From an uncultured Ectothiorhodospiraceae bacterium (lineage in GTDB: Bacteria > Pseudomonadota > Gammaproteobacteria > Nevskiales > Oceanococcaceae), in NCBI GenBank assembly GCA_937141935.1, contig CAKZQS010000042.1:243226-307225 (forward strand): a stretch of 64,000 bases of DNA, in the 5' to 3' direction. A model generated the notes under the pieces. That model did not search any database, was not told the DNA's origin, and saw nothing but the letters and a program-made list of their open reading frames with translations. A program made the translations under genes and the position numbers. Shown one piece after another: positions 35,764 through 49,720 of the stretch. The first letter of the stretch is position 1; every line of letters begins with the position of its first letter.

Positions 35764-35884
35764 ACGCTGCGGCCCCGGCGCCACGGCGCCCGGGCTGGCA
35801 CGTTTCGTGCACGGACGTCTGCGCCGGCGCGTGCGCCGGGAAATGGTGTTATATAACTTTACGACGTCTGCATTTCGCCAATAC

Positions 35885-37171
<1,287 letters not shown>

Positions 37172-37217
37172 CCGGGCCGGCCACGCGCCCTGCGGCGCGG
37201 GACTGCGCCCCTCGCAG

Positions 37218-37246
37218 CTTGCATCGCCGGGCATCGACCCCACCTA
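37218..37246 (+). promoter_or_regulatory. Sigma-32-like heat-shock promoter of lon
   Basis: CTTGCA, 14 bp, CCCCACCTA: close to the RpoH consensus CTTGAA / CCCCATNTA at legal spacing. It lies 45 bp before the lon start and after the clpX stop, matching heat control of lon in E. coli. Confidence 0.65.
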
Positions 37247-37291
37247 GGGTCACTCGGGCCGCCCAGGCGGCCGTTGCAAGATGGTGATGCG

Positions 37292-39676
<2,385 letters not shown>

Positions 39677-39829
39677 ATCGCGCTTGCGGGCTGGACCACG
39701 CCGGGCTTTTGCTGCAAAGTACGGGGGTCGCCGCAATCTGCGACTGGGGAGGAGCTACGGTTGCCACCGGGTCCGGCCCCGTTACGAAGCTAGAAACCTA
39801 CAAATCTCGCTCAGAGGGGATACTTTTTT

Positions 39830-40102
39830 ATGAATAAGTCTGAACTCGTTGACGACGTCGCAGAAGCGGCTGGCCTGAGCAAGGCGGATGCCGCCCGTGC
39901 CGTGGACGCCGTGATCGAGAGCATTTCCGGCGCGCTCGCCAAGGGGGACAAGGTGTCGCTGATTGGCTTTGGCACTTTCATGGTTCGCGAGCGTGCAGCC
40001 CGTGAGGGTCGGAATCCGAAGTCGGGCGAGACGATCAAGATCGCTGCGGGCAAAACGCCGGCATTCAAGGCTGGCAAAGCCCTGAAGGATGCTGTAAGCT
40101 AG
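39830..40102 (+). CDS. hupB: DNA-binding protein HU
   Basis: 90-residue histone-like protein. [20 protein letters not shown] is the helical dimerisation part, [20 protein letters not shown] leads to the beta-arm, and [20 protein letters not shown] is the DNA-binding signature. An AGGGG ribosome site precedes the ATG. It is distinct from IHF-alpha, encoded at 44.6-44.9 kb. Confidence 0.96.
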   Translation: MNKSELVDDVAEAAGLSKADAARAVDAVIESISGALAKGDKVSLIGFGTFMVRERAAREGRNPKSGETIKIAAGKTPAFKAGKALKDAVS

Positions 40103-40140
40103 CGGACTTCGCCGGGGCGCTTTAATCCCTGGCTGAGCTT

Positions 40141-40216
40141 GGGTGCTTAGCTCAGCTGGTAGAGCGTCGCCCTTACAAGGCGAATGTCGGCGGTTCGATC
40201 CCGTCAGCACCCACCA
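40141..40216 (+). tRNA. tRNA-Val(UAC)
   Basis: Acceptor GGGTGCT/AGCACCC, loop CTTACAA (anticodon UAC), T loop CGGTTCGATCC and encoded CCA. It follows hupB by 38 bp. Confidence 0.96.
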
Positions 40217-40221
40217 TTCGC

Positions 40222-40298
40222 GGAGCGGTAGTTCAGTTGGTTAGAATACCGGCCTGTCACGCCGGGGGTCGCGGGTTCGAGTCCCGTCCGCTCCGCCA
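40222..40298 (+). tRNA. tRNA-Asp(GUC)
   Basis: Acceptor GGAGCGG/CCGCTCC, loop CTGTCAC (anticodon GUC), T loop GGTTCGAGTCC and encoded CCA. It is 5 bp after tRNA-Val, so the two are probably co-transcribed. Confidence 0.96.
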
Positions 40299-40312
40299 CT
40301 CGGATTAGAAGA

Positions 40313-40335
40313 AGGCACCCCTGAGGTGCCTTTTT
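40313..40335 (+). terminator. Terminator after tRNA-Asp
   Basis: AGGCACC-CCTGA-GGTGCCT stem-loop within a T5 run, separating the tRNA pair from ppiD. Confidence 0.85.
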
Positions 40336-40382
40336 CATTTCTACCGCCGGCATGACGCCGGCACTGCAGGACACTCGAGACA

Positions 40383-42275
40383 ATGCTGCAATCGATTCGC
40401 GATAAGGCCACCGGGCCGCTGGCCTGGGTGATCGTCGGGATCATTTCGGTCCCCTTCGCTTTCTTTGGTATCGAGGCCTTCCGCAGCGGCGGCCCCAGCG
40501 ATGCCGTCGCCCACGTCAACGGCGACCCCATCCAGCGCTTCGAGCTGGAGAACCAGGTCGATTCGCGCTACGCCCGCTTCCAGCAAATGCTGGGCGAGAA
40601 CTTCGACCCAGCCATGTTCAACCGCGCGCAGCTGCGCAGCGGTGTGCTGGAGGAGCTGATCGACCAGGAGGTGCTGCGCCAGTACCTAGCGCAAAGCGGG
40701 CACCGCATCAGCAACGCCCAGGTCGCGGACTTCATTGCCGGGCAGTCGTCCTTCCAGGATGCCGATGGCAACTTCGATGCCGGCATCTATCGCGATGTGC
40801 TGGCCCGTCAGGGCCGCAACGCCGCGCAGTACGAAGAGCAGGTGCGCACACTGCTGGCGCTGCGCCAGTTCGAGAACCTGGTGCAGGCGACGAGCCTGAT
40901 CGCGCCGCAGGAACTGGCGGCGCGCTGGGCCGAACAACGGCAGACGCGCAGCTTCCACTGGCGCCACTACCCGCTGGCCGCCTTCCAAAGCGACATCGAA
41001 ATCAGCGAGGAGGCCCTGCAGCAGGCCTACGAGGCGCGCAAGGACTCGCTGATGACGCCGGAGCGACTGCGGGTCGATTACCTGGTGCTGGACCCCCAGG
41101 CCATCGCCCAGACGCTGGAAGTCAGCGAAGAGGAGCTGCAGGCCGCCTATGAATCCGACATCGCGCGCTACCGCAGCGCCGAGTCCCGCAGCACGCGCCA
41201 CATCCTGCTGGAGGACCGCAAGGCCGCGGCCGGCCTGCGCGAGCGCATCCAGTCCGGCGAGATCGATTTCGCCGCCGCGGCGCGCGAGTACAGCCAGGAT
41301 CCCGGCTCGAAAGAGCAGGGCGGCGACCTGGGTCCGGTCAGCCGCGGCGTCATGGTGCCGCCCTTCGAAGAGGCCGTATTCAGCGCGGAGGTCGGCGAGC
41401 TGAGCGAGCCGGTCGAAACCGATTTCGGCTGGCACCTGATCGAGGTCACCGCGATCAGCGGCGGCGAGACCAAGCCCTTCGCCGAGGTGCGCGACGAGAT
41501 CGAGTCCCGTCTGCGGGACCAGCGCGCCCGTGAGCGCGTGCGCAGCCAGCGCGAGGAGCTCGACCAGCTGGTCTTCGAAAACCCGGCCAGCCTGATGCCT
41601 GCGGCCCGGGCGCTGGATCTGGAGCTGCAGACCAGCGAGTGGTTCACCCGTTCCGGCGGTGCCGGCATCACGGCCGACCCGGCGGTCATCGAGGCCGCCT
41701 TCTCCGAGCCGGTGCTCGAGGGCGGTGAGAACAGCCCGCTGCTGAACGTGGGCGACCGCGTCGTGGCCGTCCGTGTCACCCAGCGCCAGATCCCGCGCGC
41801 GCAGGAACTGGACGAGGTCCGCGACATGCTGCTGGCGCAACTGCGCGAGAAGCGCGCGCTCGCCGCGCAGCAGGAGGCGATCGAGGCCGACCGCGAGGCG
41901 CTGGAGGCGGGCACCGAATTCGCCGCGCTGTCGGAGCGTGCCGGCGTGCCGGCCTACGTCGATGTCAGCCACACCCGCGGCGACGGGGGCCTGGACCGCA
42001 ACCTGGTCTCGGCCGTGTTCGCCACGGCGGAGGAGCAGACGCTCGGCGAGGCGACGCTGACCACCGGCCAGGGTCGGGCGCTGTTCGCGCTGCAGTCGAT
42101 CGAGGATGGCGACTGGAGCCAGGCCAGCGAGACCGAGCGCGAGCAGCTGCGTCAGCAGGTGCAGCGCCAAGTGGCGAACGCCGAACTGCAGGCGCTGATT
42201 GCGGCGCTGCGCGACGACGCCGATGTGTCGATTCGCCAGCGTGACCCGGCCGAGGACGAAGAGCTGCCGCTGTAG
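40383..42275 (+). CDS. ppiD: Peptidyl-prolyl isomerase PpiD-like periplasmic chaperone
   Basis: 630-residue inner-membrane-anchored folding factor associated with the Sec translocon. An N-terminal membrane segment ([21 protein letters not shown], about 12-32) is followed by a SurA_N-like domain beginning [21 protein letters not shown] parvulin domain follows (about 275-375; [11 protein letters not shown] ... [20 protein letters not shown] ... [11 protein letters not shown]) and then a long helical C-terminus. Position after hupB is conserved in Gammaproteobacteria. Confidence 0.93.
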   Translation: MLQSIRDKATGPLAWVIVGIISVPFAFFGIEAFRSGGPSDAVAHVNGDPIQRFELENQVDSRYARFQQMLGENFDPAMFNRAQLRSGVLEELIDQEVLRQYLAQSGHRISNAQVADFIAGQSSFQDADGNFDAGIYRDVLARQGRNAAQYEEQVRTLLALRQFENLVQATSLIAPQELAARWAEQRQTRSFHWRHYPLAAFQSDIEISEEALQQAYEARKDSLMTPERLRVDYLVLDPQAIAQTLEVSEEELQAAYESDIARYRSAESRSTRHILLEDRKAAAGLRERIQSGEIDFAAAAREYSQDPGSKEQGGDLGPVSRGVMVPPFEEAVFSAEVGELSEPVETDFGWHLIEVTAISGGETKPFAEVRDEIESRLRDQRARERVRSQREELDQLVFENPASLMPAARALDLELQTSEWFTRSGGAGITADPAVIEAAFSEPVLEGGENSPLLNVGDRVVAVRVTQRQIPRAQELDEVRDMLLAQLREKRALAAQQEAIEADREALEAGTEFAALSERAGVPAYVDVSHTRGDGGLDRNLVSAVFATAEEQTLGEATLTTGQGRALFALQSIEDGDWSQASETEREQLRQQVQRQVANAELQALIAALRDDADVSIRQRDPAEDEELPL

Positions 42276-42315
42276 GCGCCCGCTCGGGTTCACGCGCTCA
42301 GGATTGCGCAAAGAG

Positions 42316-42344
42316 CGGCGGGCCCAGGCCCGCCGTTTTTTTTT
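42316..42344 (+). terminator. Terminator of ppiD
   Basis: CGGCGGGC-CCAG-GCCCGCCG stem followed by nine T, 41 bp after the ppiD stop. Confidence 0.92.
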
Positions 42345-42429
42345 GGCTCGGGTCCGCCGACAGTCACGTGCGGGCGCCAGTCCCGCGCCCCCTTCGGCGC
42401 CGGCCCGGCTCGACCCGAGCGCCCCAGGC

Positions 42430-43230
42430 TCAGTCGGCCTTGGTGGTTTCGCCGATCAGGCCCAGGATGTGATAGCCGGCGTCCACATACAGGATCTGCC
42501 CGGTGATGCCGGAGGCCAGCGGCGAGCACAGAAAGCTGGCGGCGTTGCCGACCTCGGCCGTACTGACGTTGCGGCCCAGCGGGCTGGCCTGCTCGGCACT
42601 GCTCAGCATGCCGCGAAAGCCCTTGATGCCGGCGGCGGCCAGCGTCTTGATGGGCCCGGCGGAGATGGCATTGACGCGGATGTCTTCGGCGCCCAGTTCG
42701 GCCGCCATGTAGCGCACGTTGGCCTCCAGGCTGGCCTTGGCCGGCCCCATCACGTTGTACATGGGGACGGCGCGCTCGGCGCCCAGGTAGCTCAGCGTCA
42801 GCAGGGCCCCGCCGGCGCGCAGCTGGCCGCGCAGGGCCTTGGCCAGTGCGGCAAAGCTGTAGGCGCTGATGTCGTGGGCGATCGCATAGCCTTCGCGGGT
42901 CACGGACTCCAGGTAGCCGCCGGCCAGCAGCTCGCGCGGCGCATAACCGATGGAGTGCACAACGATGTCCAGCCCCTCGGGCCAGCAGTCCGCCAGCGAC
43001 TGCGCCAGGGCCGCAATGGAGGCGTCGTCGGCGACGTCGCAGGGGATGATGCGATCCGCGCCGTTGCTGCGCTCCGCCACGGCCTGCACCCGGCTCTTGA
43101 GCTTGTCGCCCTGGTAGCTGAAGGCCAGCTCGGCGCCCTGGGCGGCCATCGCCTCGGCGATGCCGGTGGCAATCGAGCGGTCGGAAGCAATACCGGTGAT
43201 CAGCGCGCGTTTGCCGGCGAGTAGGCCCAT
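42430..43230 (-). CDS. fabI: Enoyl-ACP reductase (NADH), FabI type
   Basis: Final reduction of each fatty-acid elongation cycle. 266 residues. [19 protein letters not shown] is the FabI cofactor motif, HSIGYAPRE the substrate-side loop, and Tyr148, Tyr158 and Lys165 form the Y-x6-K catalytic set (MYNVMGPAK). The C-terminus [18 protein letters not shown] is typical. It is the FabI rather than the FabV or FabK type. Confidence 0.96.
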   Translation of the reverse strand: MGLLAGKRALITGIASDRSIATGIAEAMAAQGAELAFSYQGDKLKSRVQAVAERSNGADRIIPCDVADDASIAALAQSLADCWPEGLDIVVHSIGYAPRELLAGGYLESVTREGYAIAHDISAYSFAALAKALRGQLRAGGALLTLSYLGAERAVPMYNVMGPAKASLEANVRYMAAELGAEDIRVNAISAGPIKTLAAAGIKGFRGMLSSAEQASPLGRNVSTAEVGNAASFLCSPLASGITGQILYVDAGYHILGLIGETTKAD

Positions 43231-43286
43231 CGGGTGGTCCAGGCTTGGAAGCGGGCGGCCAGTGTAGCGTCCGCGTCGGCGGCGGG

Positions 43287-44102
43287 TCAGTCCTCGCCGC
43301 CGTCCTCGTCCTTGCGGCCCAGGCGCAGCTTCTTGCGCGGCGCGTTCTGACCCAGGCCGGCATCGGCCAGCTTGCGCGCCATCAGCGTTTCTTCCTCAAC
43401 GCGGGGCACGCGGCGGCTCTTCTTGGAGATGATCTTGGCGCTGCGCTGGTTGCGCTGCTTGATCGCCTCTTCCTTCAGGGTCTCGGCGCTGTCGCTGACT
43501 TTGGGCCCGCGCTTTTGCAGGCCCAAGAAGCCGGCGCGCTTGGGCTTGCCGCCAGGCTTGCCGCCGCCGGCCTTGCCCTTGGGCGGGCCGCCGGCGCCGG
43601 GCTTGCGCGCCGGCCCGCGCTTGGGCGCATCGCCACGGGCGGCGCGCTTTTCCTGGATCTTGTCGATCTCGGCCCGCGCGTCGCGAACCATGTCCTCGGT
43701 GATCTCTTCGCCGGTGGGGCTGCCGTCCAGCGCCACGCGCGGGCGGCGGTCGGCGATCGCGTGCAGGTAGCCCAGGGAATGCGCGTAGTTGGCCAAGAAG
43801 CGCTGGATTTCCAGCTTGTGGAAATCGTCACCCACGGCTTCGTTCAGCGCCACATGAATGCCGACCGCAAGCGGCTTGCGCTCGCGCGATTCACGGATCA
43901 GGGCCTCGGGGAAGCGCTCGAACAGCAGCTCGGCAACCTCCTCGGCCGGGCGCATGCGCGCCATGCGTCGCGCCCGCTTGCGCGCGGCTGCCGCTTTCTG
44001 CGCGGCAGTCTTTTCGCGCTTCTGCGGGGCCTGCGTCGCGGTCCCTTCGCTGGAGCCCTCGGGGGCCTCCGGCGGCGGCGTTGTGCTAGAGGAATCGGTC
44101 AT
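43287..44102 (-). CDS. proQ: ProQ/FinO-family RNA chaperone
   Basis: 271 residues. The FinO domain (about 50-155) contains [33 protein letters not shown] and [15 protein letters not shown], the core of RNA-binding ProQ proteins. It is flanked by a basic Ala/Arg segment and a long C-terminal Gly/Lys/Pro-rich tail ([18 protein letters not shown]) likely to add RNA contacts. ATG at 44102 was chosen over GTG at 44105. The symbol is by family; E. coli ProQ has a different C-terminus. It could be the chaperone for the sRNAs at 30 kb. Confidence 0.82.
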   Translation of the reverse strand: MTDSSSTTPPPEAPEGSSEGTATQAPQKREKTAAQKAAAARKRARRMARMRPAEEVAELLFERFPEALIRESRERKPLAVGIHVALNEAVGDDFHKLEIQRFLANYAHSLGYLHAIADRRPRVALDGSPTGEEITEDMVRDARAEIDKIQEKRAARGDAPKRGPARKPGAGGPPKGKAGGGKPGGKPKRAGFLGLQKRGPKVSDSAETLKEEAIKQRNQRSAKIISKKSRRVPRVEEETLMARKLADAGLGQNAPRKKLRLGRKDEDGGED

Positions 44103-44177
44103 CACTTATCCGCCGCAATGTTGCGGCATGGATCGGGGGACGGGTCAGCGGCCGCTGCGGCCGCTGCCGTATCGAAA

Positions 44178-44254
44178 TGGTCGGGGTGAGAGGATTTGAA
44201 CCTCCGACCACCTGCACCCCATGCAGGTGCGCTACCAGGCTGCGCTACACCCCG
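44178..44254 (-). tRNA. tRNA-Pro(GGG)
   Basis: Acceptor CGGGGTG/CACCCCG, anticodon stem-loop TGCATGGGGTGCA (GGG), T loop GGTTCAAATCC and encoded CCA. It lies just downstream of the merR-family gene. Confidence 0.95.
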
Positions 44255-44263
44255 AACCGGAAA

Positions 44264-44653
44264 TTATACCGGGATTTCCGCGATCAGGGCTTCCAAATCG
44301 CGGCGAATCTCGGCCAGGCGCTGCGCGGTGCTCAGTTCGGCGCCGCTGCGTTCGGCGGCGGGCTTGGCCTGCTCCTTGAGCTGCTTGCGCGCGCCACCGA
44401 TCGTGAAGCCTTCTTCATAGAGCAGGCTGCGAATCTGCCGCACGACCTGCACGTCCTGATATTTGTAATAGCGCCGGTTGCCGCGCCGCTTGACCGGGCG
44501 CAGTTGCGGAAACTCCTGCTCCCAGTAGCGCAGCACGTGCGGCTTCACATGGCAGAGGTCGCTGACCTCGCCGATCGCGAAATAACGCTTCTCCGGTATG
44601 GCCGGCAGGGCCTGCTCGGCACCGTCGCGATCACGATTCGTTACTGGGTCCAT
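44264..44653 (-). CDS. MerR-family transcriptional regulator
   Basis: 129 residues. The ATG at 44653 overlaps the ihfA stop by 23 bp. [20 protein letters not shown] and [20 protein letters not shown] form the winged helix-turn-helix, followed by a coiled-coil dimer helix ([18 protein letters not shown]). There is no cysteine metal-binding C-terminus, so the ligand is unknown. The gene accompanies ihfA in many Gammaproteobacteria. Confidence 0.9.
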   Translation of the reverse strand: MDPVTNRDRDGAEQALPAIPEKRYFAIGEVSDLCHVKPHVLRYWEQEFPQLRPVKRRGNRRYYKYQDVQVVRQIRSLLYEEGFTIGGARKQLKEQAKPAAERSGAELSTAQRLAEIRRDLEALIAEIPV

Positions 44654-44933
44654 TGGCGTCCACCTGGGCTCGGAGTTTCTGTCCGGGGCGGAAGGTGACG
44701 ACCCGGCGTGCGGAGATCGGGATTTCTTCTCCGGTCTTCGGGTTGCGCCCGGGGCGCTCGCCCTTGTCCCGCAGTTCGAAGTTGCCAAAGCCCGAAAGCT
44801 TGACGGCATTACCCGACTCCAGGGCGACGCGGATTTCCTCGAAGAAGCGGTCGACAAATTCCTTGGCTTCGCGCTTATTCAGGCCCAGCGTTTCGAAGAG
44901 TTGCTCGGCGAGATCCAGCTTGGTTACGGCCAT
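44631..44933 (-). CDS. ihfA: Integration host factor alpha subunit
   Basis: 100-residue DNA-bending protein. [20 protein letters not shown] and [18 protein letters not shown] mark Ihf[21 protein letters not shown] and [13 protein letters not shown] contain the arm with the intercalating proline. It follows pheT by 7 bp, the conserved pheST-ihfA order. Confidence 0.96.
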   Translation of the reverse strand: MAVTKLDLAEQLFETLGLNKREAKEFVDRFFEEIRVALESGNAVKLSGFGNFELRDKGERPGRNPKTGEEIPISARRVVTFRPGQKLRAQVDANGPSNES

Positions 44934-44940
44934 CAGTGCC

Positions 44941-47328
44941 TCAATCCCTCAACCGCGCCTGGAACCGGCTTTCCAATCCCTCGACCAGCGACGCCACGGC
45001 GTCGTCGATCACCCCGTCGGTCAGGGTGCGCGAAAAATCTTGAAAAATCAACCCGAAAGCGACGCTCTTGAATCCTTCATCCAAGCTGTCGTCGCTAAAG
45101 ACGTCAAACACCAGCAACTCGCGCAGCGGCACGGGGGTGCTCGATGTCATGTGTTTTAGCATGTCCCCGACGTAAGTCTCTGTCGGAACGAGAAAAGACA
45201 GGTCGCGGCGGCTGGCCGGGTAGGGCGCTGGCGCGGCCACCGGGCGGCGCTGTGGCGCCAGCAGCGCCTCGCGCTCCAGCTCGAACAGCAGCGGGCCTTT
45301 CTCGCCCAGGTCCAGCGTCCGGGCGATGCGCGGGTGCATGCGCCCGACCCAGCCCAGGGGCTGGCCGTCGCGTTCGACGCGCGCGCTCTGGCCGGGCTGC
45401 AGTGCGGGGTGGTCGGCGGCCACGAAATCCAGCGGGCCGGCGCTGCCGGCCAGCGCGCCGAGCGCCTCGATCAGCCCGCGCATATCGGCGAAATCCAGTT
45501 CGGCGCCGCCGCGGGCCCAGGACTCGGGGTGGCGGCGGCCGCTGGCCATGCCGGCCAGCATTTCGATCTCCCGGATGTCGCCGTCCGCGGCGTCGTCACG
45601 GAAGACGCGCGCGGCCTCGAACAGCCGCAGGTCGCGGTTGCCATGACGCAGGTTGTGCGCATAGACCGGCAGCAGGCTGGCCCACAGCGTCGGGCGCATG
45701 TCGGTCAGTTGCTCGCTGATCGGGTTGGCCAGACGCAGCGCGGTGGCCGGCTCGGCGCCGCTGAGCGCGCGCACGGCGTCGGCGCTGGCAAAGGCGAAGG
45801 TCTGCGCCTCGGCCCAGCCGCGGCCCTGCAGCAGCGCGCGGGCGCGCGCGAGCTGGCGCGGCGCCGCGGGCGGGATCAGGAACTGCGGGCGCACCCGGCT
45901 GGGCTCGCCGCCCAGCTGGTCATAACCGGCGATGCGCGCGAGTTCTTCCATCAGGTCTTCGGGGATCGCGAGGTCGCGCCGCCAGCTCGGCGGCTGGACC
46001 GTCAGCGTGCCGTCGGCCGCCGCGACCACGCAGCCCAGGCCGGCCAGGATGCCTTGGGCCTGCTCCGGGCTCATCGCAGTGCCCAGGATCGCGTTGCTGC
46101 GGGCCAGGTCCAGCGTGATGGCGGGTGCCGGGCCCGGCGCGCTGCCGGCCTGCGTGATCGGGCCGGCGCGGCCGCCGCAGATCTCCAGCAGCAAGGCGGT
46201 GGCGCGCTCCAGGGCGCGCTGCGGCAGCGCCGGGTCGGTGCCGCGCTCGAAGCGATGCAGCGCGTCGCTGTGCAGCTTGTGCCGCCGGCCCAGGCCGGCC
46301 ACGGCCAGGGGGCTGAAGCAGGCGCTCTCCAGGAAGACCCGCGTCGTGGCGTCGCCCACGGCGCTGTCGGCCCCGCCCATGGCGCCGGCCAGCGCCTGCG
46401 CGCCGCGCGCGTCGGCGATAACCAGGTCCGCGGGGCTCAGCGTCACGGCGCTGCCATCGAGCAGCGTCAGCGCTTCGCCGGCCTGGGCGCGACGCACGCG
46501 GATCTCGCCGTCCAGGCACGTGTCGTCGAAGGCGTGCAGGGGCTGGCCCAGCTCGAGCAGCACATAGTTGGTCACATCGACCAGCGGGTTGCGCGGGCGC
46601 AGGCCGCTGCGGCGCAGGCGCTCGGCCATCCACAGCGGGGTGCGTGCCTGCGGGTCCAGGTCCTCGATGACCCGGCCGCAGTACCAGCTACAGTCCGGCG
46701 GGTCGGCGATGACGATCATGCGCTGCGCGGTGCTGGCCGTCTCGGTGGGTGTGCAGGCGGGGGCCTGCAGCGTCGTCAGTTCCAGCGCCGCCAGCTCGCG
46801 GGCCACGCCCAGTACCGACAGGCAATCGCCGCGGTTGGGGGTCAGCGCGATGTCGAGCACCGTGTCATCCAGGCCCAGCGCCTCGCTGAAGGGCGTGCCG
46901 GGCGTCAGCGTGTCGGGCAGCTCCAGGATGCCCTCGCCGGGCAGCTCCAGGCCCAGCTCCTCGGCGGCGCAGAGCATGCCCAGCGACACTTCGCCGCGGA
47001 TCTTGCTCTTTTTGATCTTGAAGTCGCCGGGCAGGCGGGTGTTCACGGTGGCCAGGGCGACCGTCAGGCCGGAGCGGGCATTGGGCGCGCCGCAGACGAT
47101 CTGCAGCGGCTCCTCGGTGCCGGCATCCACGCGGCATACGCGCAGGCGATCGGCATTGGGGTGCTGCGTGGCTTCGAGGATGCGGGCGACGACGACGCCC
47201 TCCAGCGGCGGGGCGGCCGGCAGTTGCTCCTCGACCTCCAGGCCCGCCAGCGTCAGGCGCTCGGCCAGCGTGTTCGCGTCGAGCTGCTGCGGCGCGAGCG
47301 CCCGCAGCCATTCCAGGGACAATTTCAT
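44941..47328 (-). CDS. pheT: Phenylalanyl-tRNA synthetase beta subunit
   Basis: 795 residues, full length. The N-terminal tRNA-binding EMAP-like domain (about 40-150) includes [20 protein letters not shown] and [14 protein letters not shown]3/B4 editing and B5 domains follow, and the C-terminal anticodon-binding ferredoxin-like domain (about 700-795) includes [14 protein letters not shown]. Twenty bases separate it from pheS. Confidence 0.96.
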   Translation of the reverse strand: MKLSLEWLRALAPQQLDANTLAERLTLAGLEVEEQLPAAPPLEGVVVARILEATQHPNADRLRVCRVDAGTEEPLQIVCGAPNARSGLTVALATVNTRLPGDFKIKKSKIRGEVSLGMLCAAEELGLELPGEGILELPDTLTPGTPFSEALGLDDTVLDIALTPNRGDCLSVLGVARELAALELTTLQAPACTPTETASTAQRMIVIADPPDCSWYCGRVIEDLDPQARTPLWMAERLRRSGLRPRNPLVDVTNYVLLELGQPLHAFDDTCLDGEIRVRRAQAGEALTLLDGSAVTLSPADLVIADARGAQALAGAMGGADSAVGDATTRVFLESACFSPLAVAGLGRRHKLHSDALHRFERGTDPALPQRALERATALLLEICGGRAGPITQAGSAPGPAPAITLDLARSNAILGTAMSPEQAQGILAGLGCVVAAADGTLTVQPPSWRRDLAIPEDLMEELARIAGYDQLGGEPSRVRPQFLIPPAAPRQLARARALLQGRGWAEAQTFAFASADAVRALSGAEPATALRLANPISEQLTDMRPTLWASLLPVYAHNLRHGNRDLRLFEAARVFRDDAADGDIREIEMLAGMASGRRHPESWARGGAELDFADMRGLIEALGALAGSAGPLDFVAADHPALQPGQSARVERDGQPLGWVGRMHPRIARTLDLGEKGPLLFELEREALLAPQRRPVAAPAPYPASRRDLSFLVPTETYVGDMLKHMTSSTPVPLRELLVFDVFSDDSLDEGFKSVAFGLIFQDFSRTLTDGVIDDAVASLVEGLESRFQARLRD

Positions 47329-47348
47329 CGGGGGTCTTCGCGGTGGCG

Positions 47349-48338
47349 CTAGTGGGCGAACTGGCGCAGGAAGCGCAGGTCGTTATCGAAGAACAGGCGC
47401 AAATCGTCGATGCCGTAATACAGCATCGCCAGGCGGTCGATGCCCAGGCCAAAGGCATAGCCGCGCCAGGCCTGCGGGTCGACACCGGTGGCGCGCAGCA
47501 CATTGGGGTGCACCATGCCGCAGCCGCCGACCTCCATCCATTCGCCGGTGCCCTCGAAGGCGATGTCGAACTCGGCCGAGGGCTCGGTGAAGGGGAAGTA
47601 GGACGGCCGCAGGCGCAACGCGACCTCGCGCTCGAAGAAGGCCGACAGGAAGGCGATCAGGTCGTGCCTCAGGTCGGCAAAGCTGACCTCGCGGTCGATG
47701 TACAGGCCTTCGATCTGGTTGAACATCGGGCTGTGCGTGCGATCCGAGTCGCAGCGGTAGACCCGCCCCGGCGCGATGATCCGCACCGGCGGCTCGGCCT
47801 GGCGCAGCACGCGGATCTGCACCGGCGAGGTGTGCGTGCGCAGCAGGCGCTGGCCGTCGGCCATCCAGAAGGTGTCGTGCATGGCCCGCGCCGGGTGCTC
47901 CGGCGGGAAGTTCAGCGCCTCGAAGTTGTGAAAATCGTCCTCGATCTCCGGGCCCTCGGCGACGCCGAAGCCGGCGCCGGCGAAAATCGTTTCGATGCGC
48001 TCGCGGACCAGCGTCAGCGGGTGCAGGCTGCCAGCGAATTCGGCGCGGCCGGGCAGGGTGACGTCGACGGCCTGGGCGGCCAGGGCGGCATCCAGCGCGG
48101 CATCCTGCAGCGTGCGCTTGCGGGCCTCCAGGGCCTCGCCGATGGCGCCCTTGGCCTGGTTAAGGGCCGCGCCAACGCTCTTGCGTTCGCTGGGGTCGAG
48201 GTCGCGCAGCCCCATCAGCTGGCGCGTGATCTCGCCCTTGCGGCCGAGGTATTTGAGGCGGATGGCCTCGAGTTCGTCCAGCGTGCGCGCCTGGCCGATC
48301 TCGGCCTGGGCCTGGCTGGAAAGCTCGGTCTGGGTCAT
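47349..48338 (-). CDS. pheS: Phenylalanyl-tRNA synthetase alpha subunit
   Basis: Catalytic subunit of 329 residues starting at [19 protein letters not shown]. Motif 2 region is [20 protein letters not shown], then [20 protein letters not shown] and the Phe pocket [20 protein letters not shown]. Motif 3 is [20 protein letters not shown]. Three hairpins, one a terminator, lie in its leader. Confidence 0.97.
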   Translation of the reverse strand: MTQTELSSQAQAEIGQARTLDELEAIRLKYLGRKGEITRQLMGLRDLDPSERKSVGAALNQAKGAIGEALEARKRTLQDAALDAALAAQAVDVTLPGRAEFAGSLHPLTLVRERIETIFAGAGFGVAEGPEIEDDFHNFEALNFPPEHPARAMHDTFWMADGQRLLRTHTSPVQIRVLRQAEPPVRIIAPGRVYRCDSDRTHSPMFNQIEGLYIDREVSFADLRHDLIAFLSAFFEREVALRLRPSYFPFTEPSAEFDIAFEGTGEWMEVGGCGMVHPNVLRATGVDPQAWRGYAFGLGIDRLAMLYYGIDDLRLFFDNDLRFLRQFAH

Positions 48339-48390
48339 GGGTGCGGCGCCGTGCGGGGGCTGGTGGGGCTGAAGCGAAGCGGGCTTCAGC

Positions 48391-48425
48391 AAAAAAAAGG
48401 CGCAGTCAGCGGTGCGAACTGCGCC
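48391..48425 (-). terminator. Terminator-like hairpin between rplT and pheS
   Basis: On the minus strand GGCGCAGT-N11-ACTGCGCC is followed by eight T. It is flanked by a strong upstream hairpin (48461-48435) and a downstream hairpin GCTGAAGC/GCTTCAGC (48390-48368). No Phe-rich leader peptide is seen, so this may be a partial internal terminator rather than a classical attenuator. Confidence 0.8.
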
Positions 48426-48468
48426 TGGATCTGGCACCCCGCCGCCCTGGGCGACGGGGTGATAGGGC

Positions 48469-48825
48469 TTAGGCCAGGGCCTGGCGCGCCTGCTCGACCA
48501 GGCCGCCGAAGGCGGCATCGTCGTTGACGGCGATATCGGCCAGCACCTTGCGGTCCAGCTCGATGCCGGCCTTCTTCAGACCATTGATGAAGCGGCTGTA
48601 GGACAGGCCATGCGCCTTGGAGGCGGCATTGATGCGCACGATCCACAGCGCGCGAAAATCGCGCTTCTTGACCCGACGGTCGCGGTAGGCGTACTGGCCG
48701 GCCTTGAAGACGGCCTGGCGGGCGGTCTTGTAGCTGCGGCTGCGGGCGCCGTAATAGCCTTTGGCGGCCTTGAGAACTTTCTTGTGACGGGCCTTTGCGG
48801 TGACCCCACGTTTCACGCGTGCCAT
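48469..48825 (-). CDS. rplT: 50S ribosomal protein L20
   Basis: 118 residues: [20 protein letters not shown] with [20 protein letters not shown] is invariant L20 sequence. In E. coli L20 represses rpmI-rplT translation; the operon order is the same here. Confidence 0.97.
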   Translation of the reverse strand: MARVKRGVTAKARHKKVLKAAKGYYGARSRSYKTARQAVFKAGQYAYRDRRVKKRDFRALWIVRINAASKAHGLSYSRFINGLKKAGIELDRKVLADIAVNDDAAFGGLVEQARQALA

Positions 48826-48937
48826 TTTTTACTCCTGTATTGAGTGTGATTGAGACGGCCGGGCAAATGGCTGTGGCGCCGGCGCGTCAGGGTGTTGGCC
48901 GCACTGCGGCCGGGCATTGCGGCAAGGCCGCAAGCCT

Positions 48938-49135
48938 TTAGGCGTAGGGCATCATCCGGGCGACGCTTTCGACGTCACACTTGGCCACCATCGCATTCTT
49001 GTTCAGGTCGCGAACGCGCTTGCGCGGCTTCTTGGTCAGGATGTGACGCTTGTGGCTTTGCGAGCGCTTGAAGCCGCCGCTGGCGGTGCGCTTGAAGCGC
49101 TTGGCGGCGCCCCGGTTGGTCTTGATCTTCGGCAT
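48938..49135 (-). CDS. rpmI: 50S ribosomal protein L35
   Basis: 65 residues: [20 protein letters not shown] and [20 protein letters not shown] are typical L35 sequence. It lies between infC and rplT. Confidence 0.97.
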   Translation of the reverse strand: MPKIKTNRGAAKRFKRTASGGFKRSQSHKRHILTKKPRKRVRDLNKNAMVAKCDVESVARMMPYA

Positions 49136-49175
49136 GTCGAACTCTGTTTAAAACGTTGGCGAGGACCGCGCTCGG

Positions 49176-49697
49176 TCAGGTCTTCTTCTTCGGGGCCATC
49201 ACCATGATCATCTGGCGGCCTTCCATCTTGGGCATCTGCTCGACCGAGGCCAGCTCGACCAGGTCATCACGGACGCGCATCAGCAATTCCATACCGCGCT
49301 GCTGGTGGGCCATTTCACGGCCCCGGAAGCGCAGGGTGACCTTGATCTTGTCGCCTTCCTCGAGGAACTCCACGAGGTGGCGCATCTTGGTGTCGTAGTC
49401 GCCCTTTTCGGTATTGGGCCGGAACTTTATCTCTTTGATCTGCGTCTGCTTTTGCTTGCGCCGCGCGGCTTGCTGCGCCTTGTTCTTCTGGAATACGAAC
49501 TTGCCGTAATCCATCATCTTGCAGACCGGCGGGCGGGAGTTCGGCGCAACCTCAACGAGGTCCATGCCTTTTTCCCGGGCGATTTCGACGGCCTTGTAGG
49601 TCGGCATCACGCCCAGCTGCTCGCCCTGATCGTCGACCACGCGCACTTCGCGCACGCTGATCTCGTCGTTCCGGCGGGTTTCCTTGTCCTTGCTAAT
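49176..49697 (-). CDS. infC: Translation initiation factor IF-3, ATT start
   Basis: Blocks subunit joining and proofreads start codons. The first ATG or GTG in frame (GTG at 49655) would cut off the conserved [20 protein letters not shown] block. Upstream in frame is ATT at 49697, nine bases after AAGGA, giving 173 residues beginning (M)[13 protein letters not shown]. An AUU start is the known autoregulatory feature of infC, since IF-3 discriminates against it. [15 protein letters not shown] and [16 protein letters not shown] confirm the family. Confidence 0.94.
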   Translation of the reverse strand: MSKDKETRRNDEISVREVRVVDDQGEQLGVMPTYKAVEIAREKGMDLVEVAPNSRPPVCKMMDYGKFVFQKNKAQQAARRKQKQTQIKEIKFRPNTEKGDYDTKMRHLVEFLEEGDKIKVTLRFRGREMAHQQRGMELLMRVRDDLVELASVEQMPKMEGRQMIMVMAPKKKT

Positions 49698-49720
49698 CCT
49701 ATCGCTTCCTTCAGCCCAAA

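Noticed and set aside
48391..48425. Classical Phe-leader-peptide attenuator before pheS
   Set aside because: No short frame with consecutive Phe codons lies between the rplT stop and the terminator.
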